The translations under genes were made by a program, and so were the position numbers. Below the pieces are notes generated by a model. That model did not search any database, was not told the origin of the DNA, and saw only the letters and a list, made by a program, of their open reading frames with translations. Source: Sepiola atlantica (Eukaryota; Mollusca; Cephalopoda; Sepiida; Sepiolidae). From it: a DNA stretch of 64,000 nucleotides. Where the stretch lies: assembly GCA_963556195.1 (NCBI GenBank), contig OY744546.1, positions 69,460,303-69,524,302 on the forward strand, given 5' to 3'. This document shows positions 10,701 through 21,216 of this stretch, piece after piece. Each line of letters begins with the position of its first letter. Position 1 is the stretch's first letter.

Positions 10701-10705
10701 GTACA
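10658..10705 (+). ncRNA. Hammerhead-like motif at SINE 3' end
   Basis: Stem I is TATG/CATA around the core CTGATGA (10664-10670). Stem II is GTCC/GGAC, followed by TAAAC in place of GAAAC, a stem III of ACG/CGT with a 4-nt loop, and a GUA triplet before CATA. All helices close, and the only core deviation is G12 to U. Confidence 0.5.
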
Positions 10706-10964
10706 TATATATATATATATGTAATTTTAAAAGAAAAAAAACTGTAATGTTGAAATAAATTAAATTCCATACTCAAAATCCTGAGAGAGCTTAACTCTCG
10801 TGTGGTAGGAAGCCAATATAGTGTGCAGGTTCGAATGATTTTGATGGGAATCTGAGTAAGAGAGCTCAATGTACATTTAAACAGAGCATGAATAAATTTT
10901 AAAGGGGGGGAAAAACTAGTTGAGTTTTTTTACCCTTTAAAATTTATTCATAAATATATTATAA

Positions 10965-11281
10965 TAATGATAATCCAGGCAAGGTAAACATCCACAGGAT
11001 AGTAATCCAAAGAATTTCAACCGGATTTATAAAAAGTGCTCAATATCAAATAGAGCTTTTATATATGATCATTTTTATTTACACAGACATGTACAAAATC
11101 TGCGACACTGGATCAACAGTTGTTATAAACTGAGATCTCATCAGGCAGAGTTAAAATCTGTTCTTAACCTTAGATCATATTTGGAAAGAACAGATTTTAA
11201 CTCTGCCTGATGAGATCTCAGTTTATAACAGCTATTGATCCAGTGTCGCAGATTTTGTACATGTCTGTGTAAATAAAAATA

Positions 11282-11325
<44 letters not shown>

Positions 11326-11470
11326 TATTTTCCAAATATGATCTAAGGTTAAGAACAGATTTTAACTCTGCCTGATGAGATCTCAGTTTATAACAGCTGT
11401 TGATCCAGTGTCGCAGATTTTGTACATGTCTGTGTAAATAAAAATAATCATATATATGTATATATATATA
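10965..11470. repeat. Triplicated hammerhead-family element (inverted plus direct copies)
   Basis: One inverted arm (11078-11185) pairs with a direct arm (11190-11285), and a third, direct copy follows at 11333-11455 after a (TA)n tract. CTGATGAGATCTCAGTTTAT occurs at 11207 and 11372, a spacing of 165 bp. Both copies have lost the segment between stem II and the GTC triplet (GATC joined to CAGTGTCGCAG), so the catalytic GAAA is gone. Confidence 0.75.
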
Positions 11471-11481
11471 TATATATATAT

Positions 11482-11870
11482 TTAATAAGGAATAGGTAAA
11501 ATAAATACCTTTTGAAGCATTAAAGATGCGATATCAATTTTTTGTTTTTTTTAAATTAAAATAAATCGAAACCGATTTAAAAAATTTTTTTTTATTATAA
11601 ACTAACATTTTTTTTGTTAGTTTAAAGTGATACAGATATTTCGCCAAAAACTTGGCATCATCGGTGTGTAATATATCCTGATGTCATCGGATTTGTATTT
11701 TTTTCTTACCGGCTTTTGTTGTTGTTGCAGCCGGGCCAAAGGGGTTAGCTGTTGTTTCCCACTTTCAAATATGAGAACGTGAATGCGCACGTGATTTGTA
11801 TAAAGTGTTTTAAGGTTCATATTTTTAATGTTTCAAAAGGTATTTATTTTACCTATTCATTATTAAATTT
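11482..11870. repeat. Inverted-ended repeat with hammerhead-like text on minus strand
   Basis: The ends 'ggtaaaataaatacctttt' and 'aaaaggtatttattttacc' are inverted repeats. Internally the minus strand reads CCGATGA, a GCCAA/TTGGC helix and GAAATATCTGT (near 11635-11670), a hammerhead-like arrangement with U4 changed to C. Confidence 0.55.
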
Positions 11871-11899
11871 AACAATAGATGCTTCTTAAAAAAAAAATA

Positions 11900-12580
11900 T
11901 GAACCATAAAACACTTTATTTATATATATATATATATATACACACACTATTATAGAAATGATATATACTCACAGTATAAAATATATAAATATATATACCT
12001 ACACACATGAAATACTGTCCGTTTATCATCACATGTAAATTTTTTAAATCTATATCAGTAAAAGACAATTGCCTTTCTGTAGACTAAAAAGACTCACTTT
12101 TTCTTTAAGATTTGATGTTCCATCACTATTTTCTTTCCCCTTTTCTGTTTCGTTCATAACACTTTATTACCAGCGACTCTTTGTATGTTAACTTTTAAAT
12201 CCGTTCCTTATTTTTCTTCATCAGATTCCATGGTTATAACTAGTGATGGGACGAGTCCAATACCCCCCCCCACCCCATTCTGATACAATTACCGATTCTG
12301 TTTCTAAAATCACCTAAAAAAGTATAATTATTTCATTTTTGGGGGGGGATTTAGCGGAGAGTCCTCATCTACTTTTAAATACAGATATAATATTCTTTTT
12401 AATTTGAAAAACTTCTTAATGTTTTTTTTTTTCCCCTATTCATCAGCTTGTGCCATTTTTAGCTAGCGGTGCCATTTTTTCTGCTGCTATATTTACCTAA
12501 ATCGGTTTTTATGATCTATAGATTTTAGTTTTACTAGTAGTTTCAAATCAATAAATATTTATCATTTTAGCATTAGTATT
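11900..12580. other. Intron, no recognised feature
   Basis: AT-rich intron containing a TA run at 11923-11940, a C-run at 12265-12274 and a G-run at 12342-12350. No coding or structured element was identified. Confidence 0.5.
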
Positions 12581-12583
12581 ATT

Positions 12584-12926
12584 GATTTACTCGTCTCCAG
12601 GAGTTAGGCACAAGGCCAGTTTTTATCTTACTCCCACAAGTAAGATGTGACCCAAGGTCGGGTCGAGAAAGTGGGGTTTAAAAATTGCCTGGGCAGCCCT
12701 GTCGGTATTCCCCGGTAGGGGCGCCTCAAGCAGTAAGCAATAAACTTACTCCTCCCTAAAGAGGGGAGGCAAAGCCTGGGAAGGTAGACCTCCCAGAACT
12801 GAACAGGACAGACCCATTGACGGGCGTAAATCAAGACCCGAAGGCCAAGACAACACCAGTATGGGGTGCAGTATCCATCGGAACAGATACTACACTTTGA
12901 TCTTAGCCAAAAGGCCAAGTAGCCCC
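12584..12926 (-). mobile_element. U2 snRNA-headed SINE, copy 1
   Basis: Read on the minus strand, the element starts TTGGCCTTTTGGCTAAGATC followed by AAAGTGTAGTATCTGTTC, matching nucleotides from about 10 to 45 of U2 snRNA including the GUAGUA branch-site recognition sequence. The U2 match then stops, and an unrelated body of about 290 bp follows (GAGGCGCCCCTACCGGGGAA, TTGCCTGGGCAGCCC and similar), ending in GGCACAAGG...CTCCTGGAGACGAGTAAAT. The body is the same in all copies. Confidence 0.85.
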
Positions 12927-13210
12927 AGCCATTAGTAACAGCAATGGAAAATTAAGTTTTAAACAACAACAAAAAAAAATTAAAAGAATCGTTTTTGGGA
13001 ATCGGAAATTAGGATAACATTTTTACTATTCCGATTCCGAAAAAGTTCCGATTTTTCCGATTTCGATGAATCATCTCAACACTATTTATAACATTATCGG
13101 ACTTTGTCTATTTCGGACTTAACTGACGCTTGGATGCATTGGATGTATTCTCCTCAGAAGTTTATAAAGAAATATTGTGATCATTTAACGTCCTTTGAAA
13201 ATGCAAGTAC

Positions 13211-13343
13211 CTGAATACTGCCATTGGAATGACCCGTGAATAAGTAACGTCTTGGCCGGGAACCCATACGATTGGAGCCTTCACATTCGTGCACACAGAA
13301 GGCAGTGATGGTGCTGCCATCTACAGAGCGGATGACACATATC
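13211..13343 (-). CDS. KCTD3: KCTD3 exon 16 (WD40 repeat)
   Basis: The 133-nt exon encodes [39 protein letters not shown] and [22 protein letters not shown] is a KCTD3 signature. The acceptor is ctttttcag and the donor is TTCAG|gtactt. Its acceptor lies only about 40 bp from the edge of an 11-copy, 92-bp minisatellite whose minus strand is pyrimidine rich. Confidence 0.96.
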
Positions 13344-13373
13344 CTGAAAAAGGGGAGAGCAATGCATAGAGAA

Positions 13374-14396
13374 AAATGGAGGGAAAAGAATTATTTAATT
13401 TTTGAAAAAAGAAAGAGAAATGGTATTCATGCGTTTTATCAATTATCGGGGAGAAAAAACGTTTGAAAATGGAAGGAAAAGAATTATTTAATTTTTGAAA
13501 AAAGAAAGAGAAATGGTATTCATGCGTTTTATCAATTATCGGGGAGAAAAAACGTTTGAAAATGGAAGGAAAAGAATTATTTAATTTTTGAAAAAAGAAA
13601 GAGAAATGGTATTATGCGTTTTATCAATTATCGGGGAGAAATAACGTTTGAAAATGGAAGGAAAAGAATTATTTTATTTTTGAAAAAAGAAAGAGAAATG
13701 GTATTATGCGTTTTATCAATTATCGGGGAGAAAAAACGTTTGAAAATGGAGGGAAAAGAATTATTTAATTTTTGAAAAAAGAAAGAGAAATGGTATTATG
13801 CGTTTTATCAATTATCGGGGAGAAAAAACGTTTGAAAATGGAGGGAAAAGAATTATTTAATTTTTGAAAAAAGAAAGAGAAATGATATTATGCGTTTTAT
13901 CAATTATCGGGAAGAAAAAACGTTTGAAAATGGAAGGAAAAGAATTATTTAATTTTTGAAAAAAGAAAGAGAAATGGTATTATGCGTTTTATCAATTATC
14001 GGGGAGAAAAAACGTTTGAAAATGGAAGGAAAAGAATTATTTAATTTTTGAAAAAAGAAAGAGAAATGGTATTCATGCGTTTTATCAATTATCGGGAAGA
14101 AAAAACGTTTGAAAATGGAAGGAAAAGAATTATTTAATTTTTGAAAAAAGAAAGAGAAATGGTATTATGCGTTTTATCAATTATCGGGGAGAAAAAACGT
14201 TTGAAAATGGAAGGAAAAGAATTATTTTATTTTTGAAAAAAGAAAGAGAAATGGTATTATGCGTTTTATCAATTATCGGGGAGAAAAAACGTTTGAAAAT
14301 GGAAGGAAAAGAATTATTTAATTTTTGAAAAAAGAAAGAGAAATGGTATTATGCGTTTTATCAATTATCGGGAAGAAAAAACGTTTGAAAATGGAA
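13374..14396. repeat. 92-93-bp minisatellite, about 11 units
   Basis: The unit contains 'aaaagaattatttaattttt', 'gaaaaaagaaagagaaatgg', 'atgcgttttatcaattatcg' and 'gggagaaaaaacgtttgaaa'. Period is 93 bp in the first units and 92 bp after loss of a C in 'attcatgcg'. Units are almost identical, implying recent amplification. It lies in the intron about 40 bp upstream of the KCTD3 exon 16 acceptor. Confidence 0.95.
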
Positions 14397-14399
14397 GTG

Positions 14400-14700
14400 T
14401 TTTCTAAATAGCGATAAATTATTTATACAAAGAGAAACGAAAAGTTACTTTTGGATAAAAGATCTGAAGAAGAAAAAAACATAGATAAATATATATATAT
14501 ATGTTTTATACTAAGTAATCATCATTTATCAAGGCCAAAAATCATTCGAGGACAAGGATTGATGAGATGGATGGACTGTCAGCTGAACGATGAAGAATAT
14601 TATGAGAGGATTGAAGATGATTAATAGAATGAACAAAATTTGATTACTTATGGGGACGGTTTATAACAAGTATTTGAAGACTACCACTCTGGAGGAAGCA
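14400..14700. other. Intron, no recognised feature
   Basis: Between the minisatellite and a degraded U2-SINE; AT-rich and without repeats other than a short TA run at 14491-14502. Confidence 0.4.
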
Positions 14701-14704
14701 GTCC

Positions 14705-14906
14705 CTATTTACTTGCCTCCCCACGAGGGCAGAGTTAGGCACAAGGTCGTTTTTTTAATTTGGGGAAAATCCAGCTCTTCAAAAACAGGGGTACTCTAGA
14801 TTGAGACAAAAATAAAAATTGTCTTCATCTGGAAGGACTACTCCTCTACGAACTGAGGTCAGAACAGATACTACACTGTGATCTTAGCTGAAGGCCGAAT
14901 AGTCCC
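14705..14906 (-). mobile_element. U2-headed SINE, degraded copy
   Basis: The two ends are recognisable on the minus strand: a head with GGCCTTCAGCTAAGATCACA then GTGTAGTATCTGTTCTGA near 14900, and a tail with GACCTTGTGCCTAACTCTG near 14745. The body is largely replaced or deleted. Confidence 0.65.
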
Positions 14907-14909
14907 GTG

Positions 14910-15600
14910 GTAATGTGTTCCATAGATGGGAAGTTCTTGGAAAGAAACTCTATTCATGGAAATTCTGCTCAATGTTAGACACACGAAGGAAGAAATAAAA
15001 GTTCTTTTGTTTTTAACATAGTTCACCCCAAACAAGGCAGGCCGCCACTGTAGACGTAAGAGGCTACTGAGAAGAAAGAAAAGGGAGAAGGTTGGGTGGG
15101 GGTGGGGGGTGGGGGGGATATGGGTCAACCTAAATTGGGATCTGCGTAGCGAGATGTCTGTTTACATTAGTTTTAAATTTCTGCATGTCAGTACTGTCGG
15201 GGAAATAGGGGGCAGGGAGGGAGTTCCAGAGGCCAGCAGCATGAGGAAAGAAGCTATTTGAGTAGAAAGCTCTCCGGCATCTGGGGACCTCCACAGTGAA
15301 TGGATGGGATTTAGTTGATTGTCGAGTTGGTCTAGTGAATTTACGTCGCGGGGGCACCTTTGTTGTTATGGTAATAAGACGAGTTCTTTCTGTGAATGTC
15401 GTACAAGACGAAACCAGATTCGAGCTTAAAAGACCATCTGCCATGGAAATAATAGAGTAGAGAAAGACTAGCAATGTCTGAACTCTGAGAAAGGGGTTGT
15501 AAAGGACAGAAGATATCATCTCCCACTAGATTGTGAAGTCGATTTTGTACTTTGTCAAGGCAAGAGTTTTCCAAGTGGCACTTCCTCAAATGTGGCAGTA
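14910..15600 (-). pseudogene. Non-LTR retrotransposon 3' fragment (CR1/Jockey-like)
   Basis: Minus-strand frames give DKVQNRLHNLVGDDIF, LQPLSQSSDIASLSLLYY and then, after a frame change, AAGLWNSLPAPYFPDST and QKFKTNVNRHL, the typical end of a LINE reverse-transcriptase polyprotein (SFFPRA...WNSLP...FK..V). At least one frameshift separates these blocks. The same family occurs at 49190-49790. Confidence 0.8.
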
Positions 15601-15639
15601 GTATGCCACCTTAGGACGTATCTGGTTTCTTCTATAATC

Positions 15640-15968
15640 CAGATTAAGTATATATTCACGGGGGATAAAAACCCAAAGAAATTTTTACCGGGCTATTATG
15701 AGAGTGCTCAATAATAAATAGAGTTATTTACATTAATATTTTTTTTTATTTATACATACATATACAAACGCTGCAACACTGGCATGTCGATGTTTCGATC
15801 TTTAGTTATTAAAAACTAAGAGCGGAAACGTCTGATCTTTCTCTTGGGTGTTCATACTGAAAAAAAATGTCAGACTTTTCCGCTTGAGGAGATCTTAGTT
15901 TTTAATAACTAAAGATCGAAACATCGACATGCCAGTGTTGCAGCGCTTGTACATGTCTGTATAAATAA
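15640..15968. repeat. Inverted-repeat element, hammerhead family
   Basis: The order of parts is the same as at 10040 and 10965: 'gagtgctcaataataaatag', then inverted arms (15760-15830 and 15885-15965) around a short centre. The right arm holds an extended stem II (GATCTTAGTT/AACTAAAGATC) followed by GAAAC. Confidence 0.7.
15878..15945 (+). ncRNA. Degenerate hammerhead-like motif with intact GAAAC
   Basis: The core reads TTGAGGA where CTGANGA is expected (C3 changed to U), stem II is nearly perfect over 10 pairs, GAAAC is at 15918-15922, and the triplet before stem I is GTT. It complements the sibling at 10266, which has an intact CTGATGA but a broken GAAAC. Confidence 0.35.
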
Positions 15969-16600
15969 AAATATTGGTGCTTATTTACAACAGGGTCCCT
16001 GGAAAAAATTATTTTCATATAAAATCAGTATTTTGTACTTACTCAGGCATAGTTTCTCACTCACGGTACGCAAAAGAATTTTAAAATATCAAGTAGAACT
16101 TTAATTAGAACGATTTTTCCATTTCCATAAGGGCGATGTACAACGTCTATTCGCCGACATTTTGGGTGTGAGCGATCGATGGAATAGCCAAGGGCAATAA
16201 CTCCGTTGTTATTGTTAGAATTTAAAAAAAGAAAGAAACACATATGCAATAATAATAAAATATATATTTATTAAATAAAAAAAATGAAAATTAAATAATT
16301 ATTTTTGATTTCTCCACCGGGGTACTTTCAACGATATAATTTTATAGATTAATAAAATGTAGGTGCTTATTGCCCTTGACTATTCCATCGATCGCTCACA
16401 CCCAAAATGTCGGCGAATAGACGTTGTACATCGCCCTTATGGAAATGGAAAAATCGTTCTAATTAAAGTTCTACTTGATATTTTTAAATTCTTTTGCGTA
16501 CCGTGAGTGAGAAACTATGCCTGAGTAAGTACAAAATACTGATTTTACATGAAAATAATTTTTTTCCAGGGACCCTGTTCTAAATAAGCACCAAAATATT
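15969..16600. repeat. Inverted-repeat element, arms about 235 bp
   Basis: The left arm 'tggtgcttatttacaacagg' through 'ccaagggcaataa' (15973-16203) is repeated in reverse at 16362-16597, with a spacer of about 160 bp. A related palindrome is at 56885-57172 and shares TGGTGCTTAT termini and 'aattaaagttcta.t.gata'. Confidence 0.8.
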
Positions 16601-16614
16601 AATATAAATAACTT

Positions 16615-17030
16615 CTTATATAGGGAGAGGATTTCATTAGGAATCGAGTACTTTCTGGAGCAGTAGAATGATCCAACCATTTCTTCAGCGACCTTAACAA
16701 ACGATTGGATACAAGTCTTCTGTTTCAGAAGTGGAGTTAAAGTCAGTCCCAGGAGTTTATCAAAATAAATGGTTTCCTCAAGGAAATTTCAACTGGGGCA
16801 AAACAAGGATCTGAACATTGGTGTTGAAAGGAGAAAATCAGCCAGATTTGATCACCGATGCTATTCGAAGTGCTGCCATAGACAGTTGTGCCATCTGCAT
16901 AGATGTCAATAAATGATCTCAGAATATGATTCGGAAGATCCTTAATGAATATCAGGAAGAGGGTTGGACCAAAATAGATCCTAGATTGCGCTGATACTAT
17001 GCTTCGGACTTCTGTCCATCGGACATTTCT
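16615..17030 (-). pseudogene. Non-LTR retrotransposon RT fragment
   Basis: On the minus strand the text parallels 30620-31250 ('ctttctggagcagt.gaatgatcca', 'agtgctgccatag', 'atcaggaagagggttgg'), which there translates to an RT palm region. Here the frame is broken by stops and indels. It is a fragment of the same LINE family. Confidence 0.65.
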
Positions 17031-17039
17031 CTATAGACG

Positions 17040-17290
17040 AAAATATTGCGTATATATAAGAAAATATGACGATGCAACATTACAACTGTATATTACAGAA
17101 TATTAATTTATTAGGAGCTTTTTACAAAATAAATATGCAAATTAAGGAGACCTAAAACTGTGTGTGTGTATTTGAAGTCTCCTATATATGGCATTTCAAA
17201 ATATTATCTAGCATCATAGAATTAAATAAGCATTACCTGCTTTGATGTTAATATAGTTAGGATAGATGGGAAAAAAACTTTCGCATTTAT
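17040..17290 (+). repeat. Dispersed AT-rich repeat (family also near 8970-9250 and 44060-44250)
   Basis: 'aaaatattgc.tatatata.gaaaat' followed by 'tatgcaaatta.g' and 'tttcgcatttattcatgta' recurs at 8970-9250 and, reversed, at 44060-44250. No coding content was seen. Confidence 0.5.
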
Positions 17291-17468
17291 TCATGTAGAA
17301 GATAAAAGTCTCTGAGGGCAAACTAACGACCAATTCTTCAATCCTGCAGATATTTTATGATATATGTTAACAGATGCAAACCGATTCCAAACTTAGAAAG
17401 GATTTGATGATTGAGAATATAAAGTTATTAATATAGAGAAGGGAAGAAGGAGACTGGAAGAAAATGAT

Positions 17469-17556
17469 CAATAATGAATCGAATAATGTAAGGGAGATAA
17501 TTCATATTTTAAGCTGCAAAGATTTATCTCCCTTCCATTATTCGATTCATTATTAA
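17469..17556. repeat. Hairpin-forming inverted repeat
   Basis: 'aataatgaatcgaataatg' plus 'agggagataa' is matched by 'ttatctccct' plus 'cattattcgattcattatt', separated by about 27 nt. It is a perfect-looking stem of about 30 bp. Confidence 0.8.
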
Positions 17557-17699
17557 AAATTGTTGCTGTCATAAAATTTTTCCTAATCGGGAAAATTTCT
17601 TTTTCCAAACAAACCGAAGCACAAGGCATTTTTTTTACATTATAAAAATACAATTAATATGCGTGTAATAAAAGTTTAAAACATTAAAAATATGTTTGG

Positions 17700-18010
17700 T
17701 CCAAGAAACAAAAATTGCTGTTAGCAAGAGAAAGACTCCAAGTGCGTATGTAAGGAGGAGACAGAAAGTCATTCTTTGATGAAACAAAAGTCATCTACCT
17801 TCCCCTATCCGCATAATGAATCGTTTGAGAAGGGAGAAAGAGAGCTAAAATCGAGCAAAATGTAAAAAAAATAAAAAAATAAAAAATAAGGACATAAAGC
17901 TCTAGCAATTCAGCAGGAATTTGTCTTTGCTTAAAAAAAACTAGATTTAAGCAGAAATCCGCTTATTCTGAATTTAAAGAAAAGAGGAATTCTACTAAAA
18001 AAACGAAGAT
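17700..18010 (+). repeat. Dispersed repeat shared with 57590-57890
   Basis: 'aagtgcgta.gt', 'tcattctttgat.aaacaa', 'gtcatcta' and 'ggaattc..cta' appear in the same order at 57590-57890. The A-rich middle differs. No coding potential was seen. Confidence 0.55.
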
Positions 18011-18234
18011 CTCACATTCTTGTATTTAATTTTTTGTTTTAATAAATATTTGATTAATAATGAATAAAATAATAATAATAAAAATCCAATGTGTAACTAT
18101 GAAAGCTATGTTGACACAAGACACACACACGTGAAGGGGTCTCATTATTTCATTAATATAGAGAAGATATAAGTAAATATATAAAACAATTGAGAAAAGA
18201 AAAATCGAAAAGGACAAAAATAGGTTTTACTTAC

Positions 18235-18331
18235 CGATGACCCGTGGAAGAGAGCTGGACGAATAACTGGTCAGAATCTGGTACAACCTTTTGAACAAAG
18301 ACTTGCTGGTCATCTTGTTCACCAAATGGAC
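18235..18331 (-). CDS. KCTD3: KCTD3 exon 15 (WD40 repeat)
   Basis: The 97-nt exon encodes [20 protein letters not shown] followed by [11 protein letters not shown], matching GPFGERDDQQVFIQKVVP...KLFVRLSSTGKR in vertebrate KCTD3. The acceptor is taacttgtcag and the donor is CATCG|gtaagt. The codon split at its end is completed by G of the exon at 13343. Confidence 0.96.
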
Positions 18332-18399
18332 CTGACAAGTTATAAAATAAACAATATATAATATATATATATATATGTTATATATATATAAATATGTAA

Positions 18400-18672
18400 T
18401 TTAGTGGGAGAGAACCCCAGCAGAGTGCTCGATTATTAAGAAAAATTAAAAAAATAATAGCGCAATATTTATTTACACATGTATTAAAAAATAAGAACAA
18501 AATCGGTGCCGTTGGTTTCAAATCCAAAAAGAGAGGACCTACAGTTGGTCTCCTATGCCAGACTCTCTTCAGCAGAGGCTGATAGAGTCCGACATAGGTG
18601 TCCAACTATAGGTCAGCTTTGTTTGGATTTGAAAACCGACGGTTCTGATGTTGTTCTGATCTTCTGTAATAC

Positions 18673-18738
<66 letters not shown>

Positions 18739-18740
18739 CT
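18400..18740. repeat. Inverted-ended repeat related to hammerhead family
   Basis: It has 'agtgctcgattattaag' and 'atttacacatgtatt', as in other members, followed by inverted arms: 'ggtttcaaatccaaa', 'gacctacagttgg' and 'gactctcttcagc' are answered by 'gctgatagagtc', 'ccaactataggtc' and 'tttggatttgaaaacc'. It ends in (TA)n then (GA)n. Confidence 0.6.
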
Positions 18741-18889
18741 CAATGTAATAAACAGAGCAAGAATAAAATAAAGTAACACGGAATCACATAATCAGCAGTG
18801 CGATAATTTATTTCGACCCTTCGCCCTTTTCAAGCACCCAAACGAGGAGATTGCATGTTTGAAAATGAAAAAAAAGAGAAATTCACACT

Positions 18890-19130
18890 CACTATTCAAT
18901 ACACATATAGAGAGAGGGGGAAATTGTGTAATTTATAACGGAAAGCATATAGAGAGGGGGAAAGAGAGTGACATTATATTTAATACATATATGGAGAGAG
19001 GGGGAGATTGTAAGATTTATAATGGAATGCATATAGTGAGGGGGAAACAGAGCAATACATATATAAAGAGAGGAGGAAATTGCATGGTCTACAACGGAAG
19101 GTATATAGGGAGGGGGAGATATCATAATGA
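18890..19130. repeat. Degenerate tandem repeat, unit about 55-60 bp
   Basis: Four to five imperfect units of 'atatagagagagggggaaa' plus a variable part ('gtgtaatttataacggaa'). Frames on both strands are repeat translations. Confidence 0.7.
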
Positions 19131-19500
19131 GGTCAATCTGTCTGGGTCCCCTTACAAACGCTTAACCCTAAGTTCTTTTTAATCATCTATGAAGGCCATA
19201 CATTCAAATTATTATGTCTGCAAATCCTCAGTTTGACGATTGAGAAATAAGTTAGGAGGGAAATGGGAGATGAAAAAAGAAGCTGGGAAAGAAGAAGAAT
19301 GAAAAAAGAAGCTGGGAAAGAGGAAGAATGAAAAAAAAGGCCGCAAGACAGCCAAGGCTGTGACACGCCGACACCATGTCAGAATGCCATTTTTAAACAA
19401 TTATCAGAAATAGACGCAATAATAATATCAGCCGCAACGTTAAGATTAAATACCAGTCCCCCCAGTCAATGATTATATTTACCCCCCCCACACCTCTACG

Positions 19501-19551
<51 letters not shown>

Positions 19552-19687
19552 AATCCAACAAAAGATATAAGCGTCAACTAATATCTTATAATTAGTGAAA
19601 CATCCGGATAAAAACTGAAGCTCAATATACTGGATAGAGCATTAATATTATAATATAAAATGAGGTAATAAAATAAGGTGTCAATCA

Positions 19688-19732
<45 letters not shown>

Positions 19733-19984
19733 ATATTTATAAATAAATATTAATAGTTTTATTACCTACAGACATCGATGTTTCATGCTTACGCAATCTT
19801 CAGTGCAGGAAGCTAATTCCAGACGGTCGAAAACTCCGACCACAAATCGCCACTGATTCGCAAGTCAGGAGAGTTACCGGTTGGCCACCAGAAATCAGCT
19901 CAGAATTCAGGAGGATTTTTACTTTGTAAATACCAAGTCGGCGAGTATTCACAGCAAGCGGCGAAGAGTGATCTAACAACAACA

Positions 19985-20030
19985 GAAAATGCCAGGAGCG
20001 CTGGGGGGTTAGCGCTCCTGGCATTTTCTC
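19985..20030. repeat. Perfect 18-bp hairpin
   Basis: GAAAATGCCAGGAGCGCT and AGCGCTCCTGGCATTTTC flank an 8-nt loop (ggggggtt). It sits inside a TA-rich repeat region and lacks a following T-run that would suggest a terminator. Confidence 0.85.
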
Positions 20031-20286
20031 GGAATCCGGGATTTTTCTTTTATTTATTTTTGACAAGGAGAGGAAAAAGAAAGAAAAAAAAAAAAATCTC
20101 TTGAAATATATCAAATTGATTCTTGATAATCCGGATATTACAAACTAACACCCTTGCTGTCTAGAAAAATAAACAAACCTTTTCGATCTATATCCGACTT
20201 ATTTCGGTTTTGTTTTGTTTTTGTTCTTCACAGCTTCCAGCGATCCGGAACTTCGCATTGCTTTCAACCTTTTTAAAAACTTTTAT

Positions 20287-20350
<64 letters not shown>

Positions 20351-20459
20351 ATGTATATATAGTGTGTGTATGTATATATACTTGCTGGCTTTTCCAGCTT
20401 GCTATCATTTGCTTCTTGAAACGAAAAGTTTAAATAATAAACATTTCATTCATAAGTTT

Positions 20460-20640
20460 CTTGCAAACACGCGACTAAAACTTTCGCATTCATTCGTAGA
20501 GATAGATAAACATTAACATCTTGGTAATGTGATACCAAATTTATTTATCTTTTAAATAAGTCTGTAATGAAATCAAAAGAAAGAGGAAATAAATTTGCCT
20601 AAGAAAGATATGGCGTCGTTAACAGGAGAAAAGAAGGGAA
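20460..20640 (+). repeat. Dispersed repeat, truncated copy of 8060 family
   Basis: It contains 'aaatttatttatcttttaaa' and 'gaaagaggaaataaatttgc' and ends next to 'gtcgttaacagga', paralleling 8060-8350. Confidence 0.55.
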
Positions 20641-20869
20641 GTGAGAAAGAGAGAGAAAGCGAGCAAGACAGCCAGCTTCGAGTTCCCTTTTCTCGCTTTT
20701 GCCTGTCGGTAAGAATTCTAGCAAACGATGTTAGAAGAAAGATTTTTACTAAGTTATTCATTTTTTTTAATTAATGGATGGTCACTTTCTCAAGTCGAGT
20801 GGCTGACCTAATGTTTTGGATCTGGTCTTTACGTCACATATCCACCTAATCATTGTCCTGTCATTTCCA

Positions 20870-21005
20870 TGGAGTTGTGCAAGTGAGGCCTGGGGGGGGG
20901 GGGGGGGGGGCCCAACACTCACTGTTATACAACATCACGCTTCTTACGCAGCTATCATAGACCTTACCTCTGGTAATAATTGGGATGGCCCGGGACGTGT
21001 GATAT
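20870..21005 (-). pseudogene. Short LINE reverse-transcriptase fragment
   Basis: The minus strand encodes RGKVYDSCVRSVMLYNSECW, the RGKVY..CVRS.MLYGSE.W motif found near the C-terminus of RTE-like LINE polyproteins. A run of 18 G (20891-20908) interrupts what follows. Confidence 0.75.
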
Positions 21006-21100
21006 AGGGTGTAATATGTGTGTGATATAGGGTGTAATATGTGTGTGATATAGGGTGTAATATGTGTGTGATATAGGGTGTAATATGTGTGTGATATAGA
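20998..21100. repeat. 23-bp tandem repeat, about 4.5 units
   Basis: Unit GTGTGATATAGGGTGTAATA plus TGT, essentially identical in all copies. Confidence 0.95.
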
Positions 21101-21216
21101 ATTCATTCGAAAAATAAAATGGAACAAGCGATAAACTAAGACTAAATCACACCAAGAAGAACCAATATTTTGCGTCTTATTTTATTGGAAGCTTATTCAT
21201 GATTGGAGATTAAGTA

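Noticed and set aside
12880..12926. Genuine U2 snRNA gene
   Set aside because: Homology covers only about 35 nt of U2; the Sm site and 3' stem-loops are absent and the rest is the SINE body.
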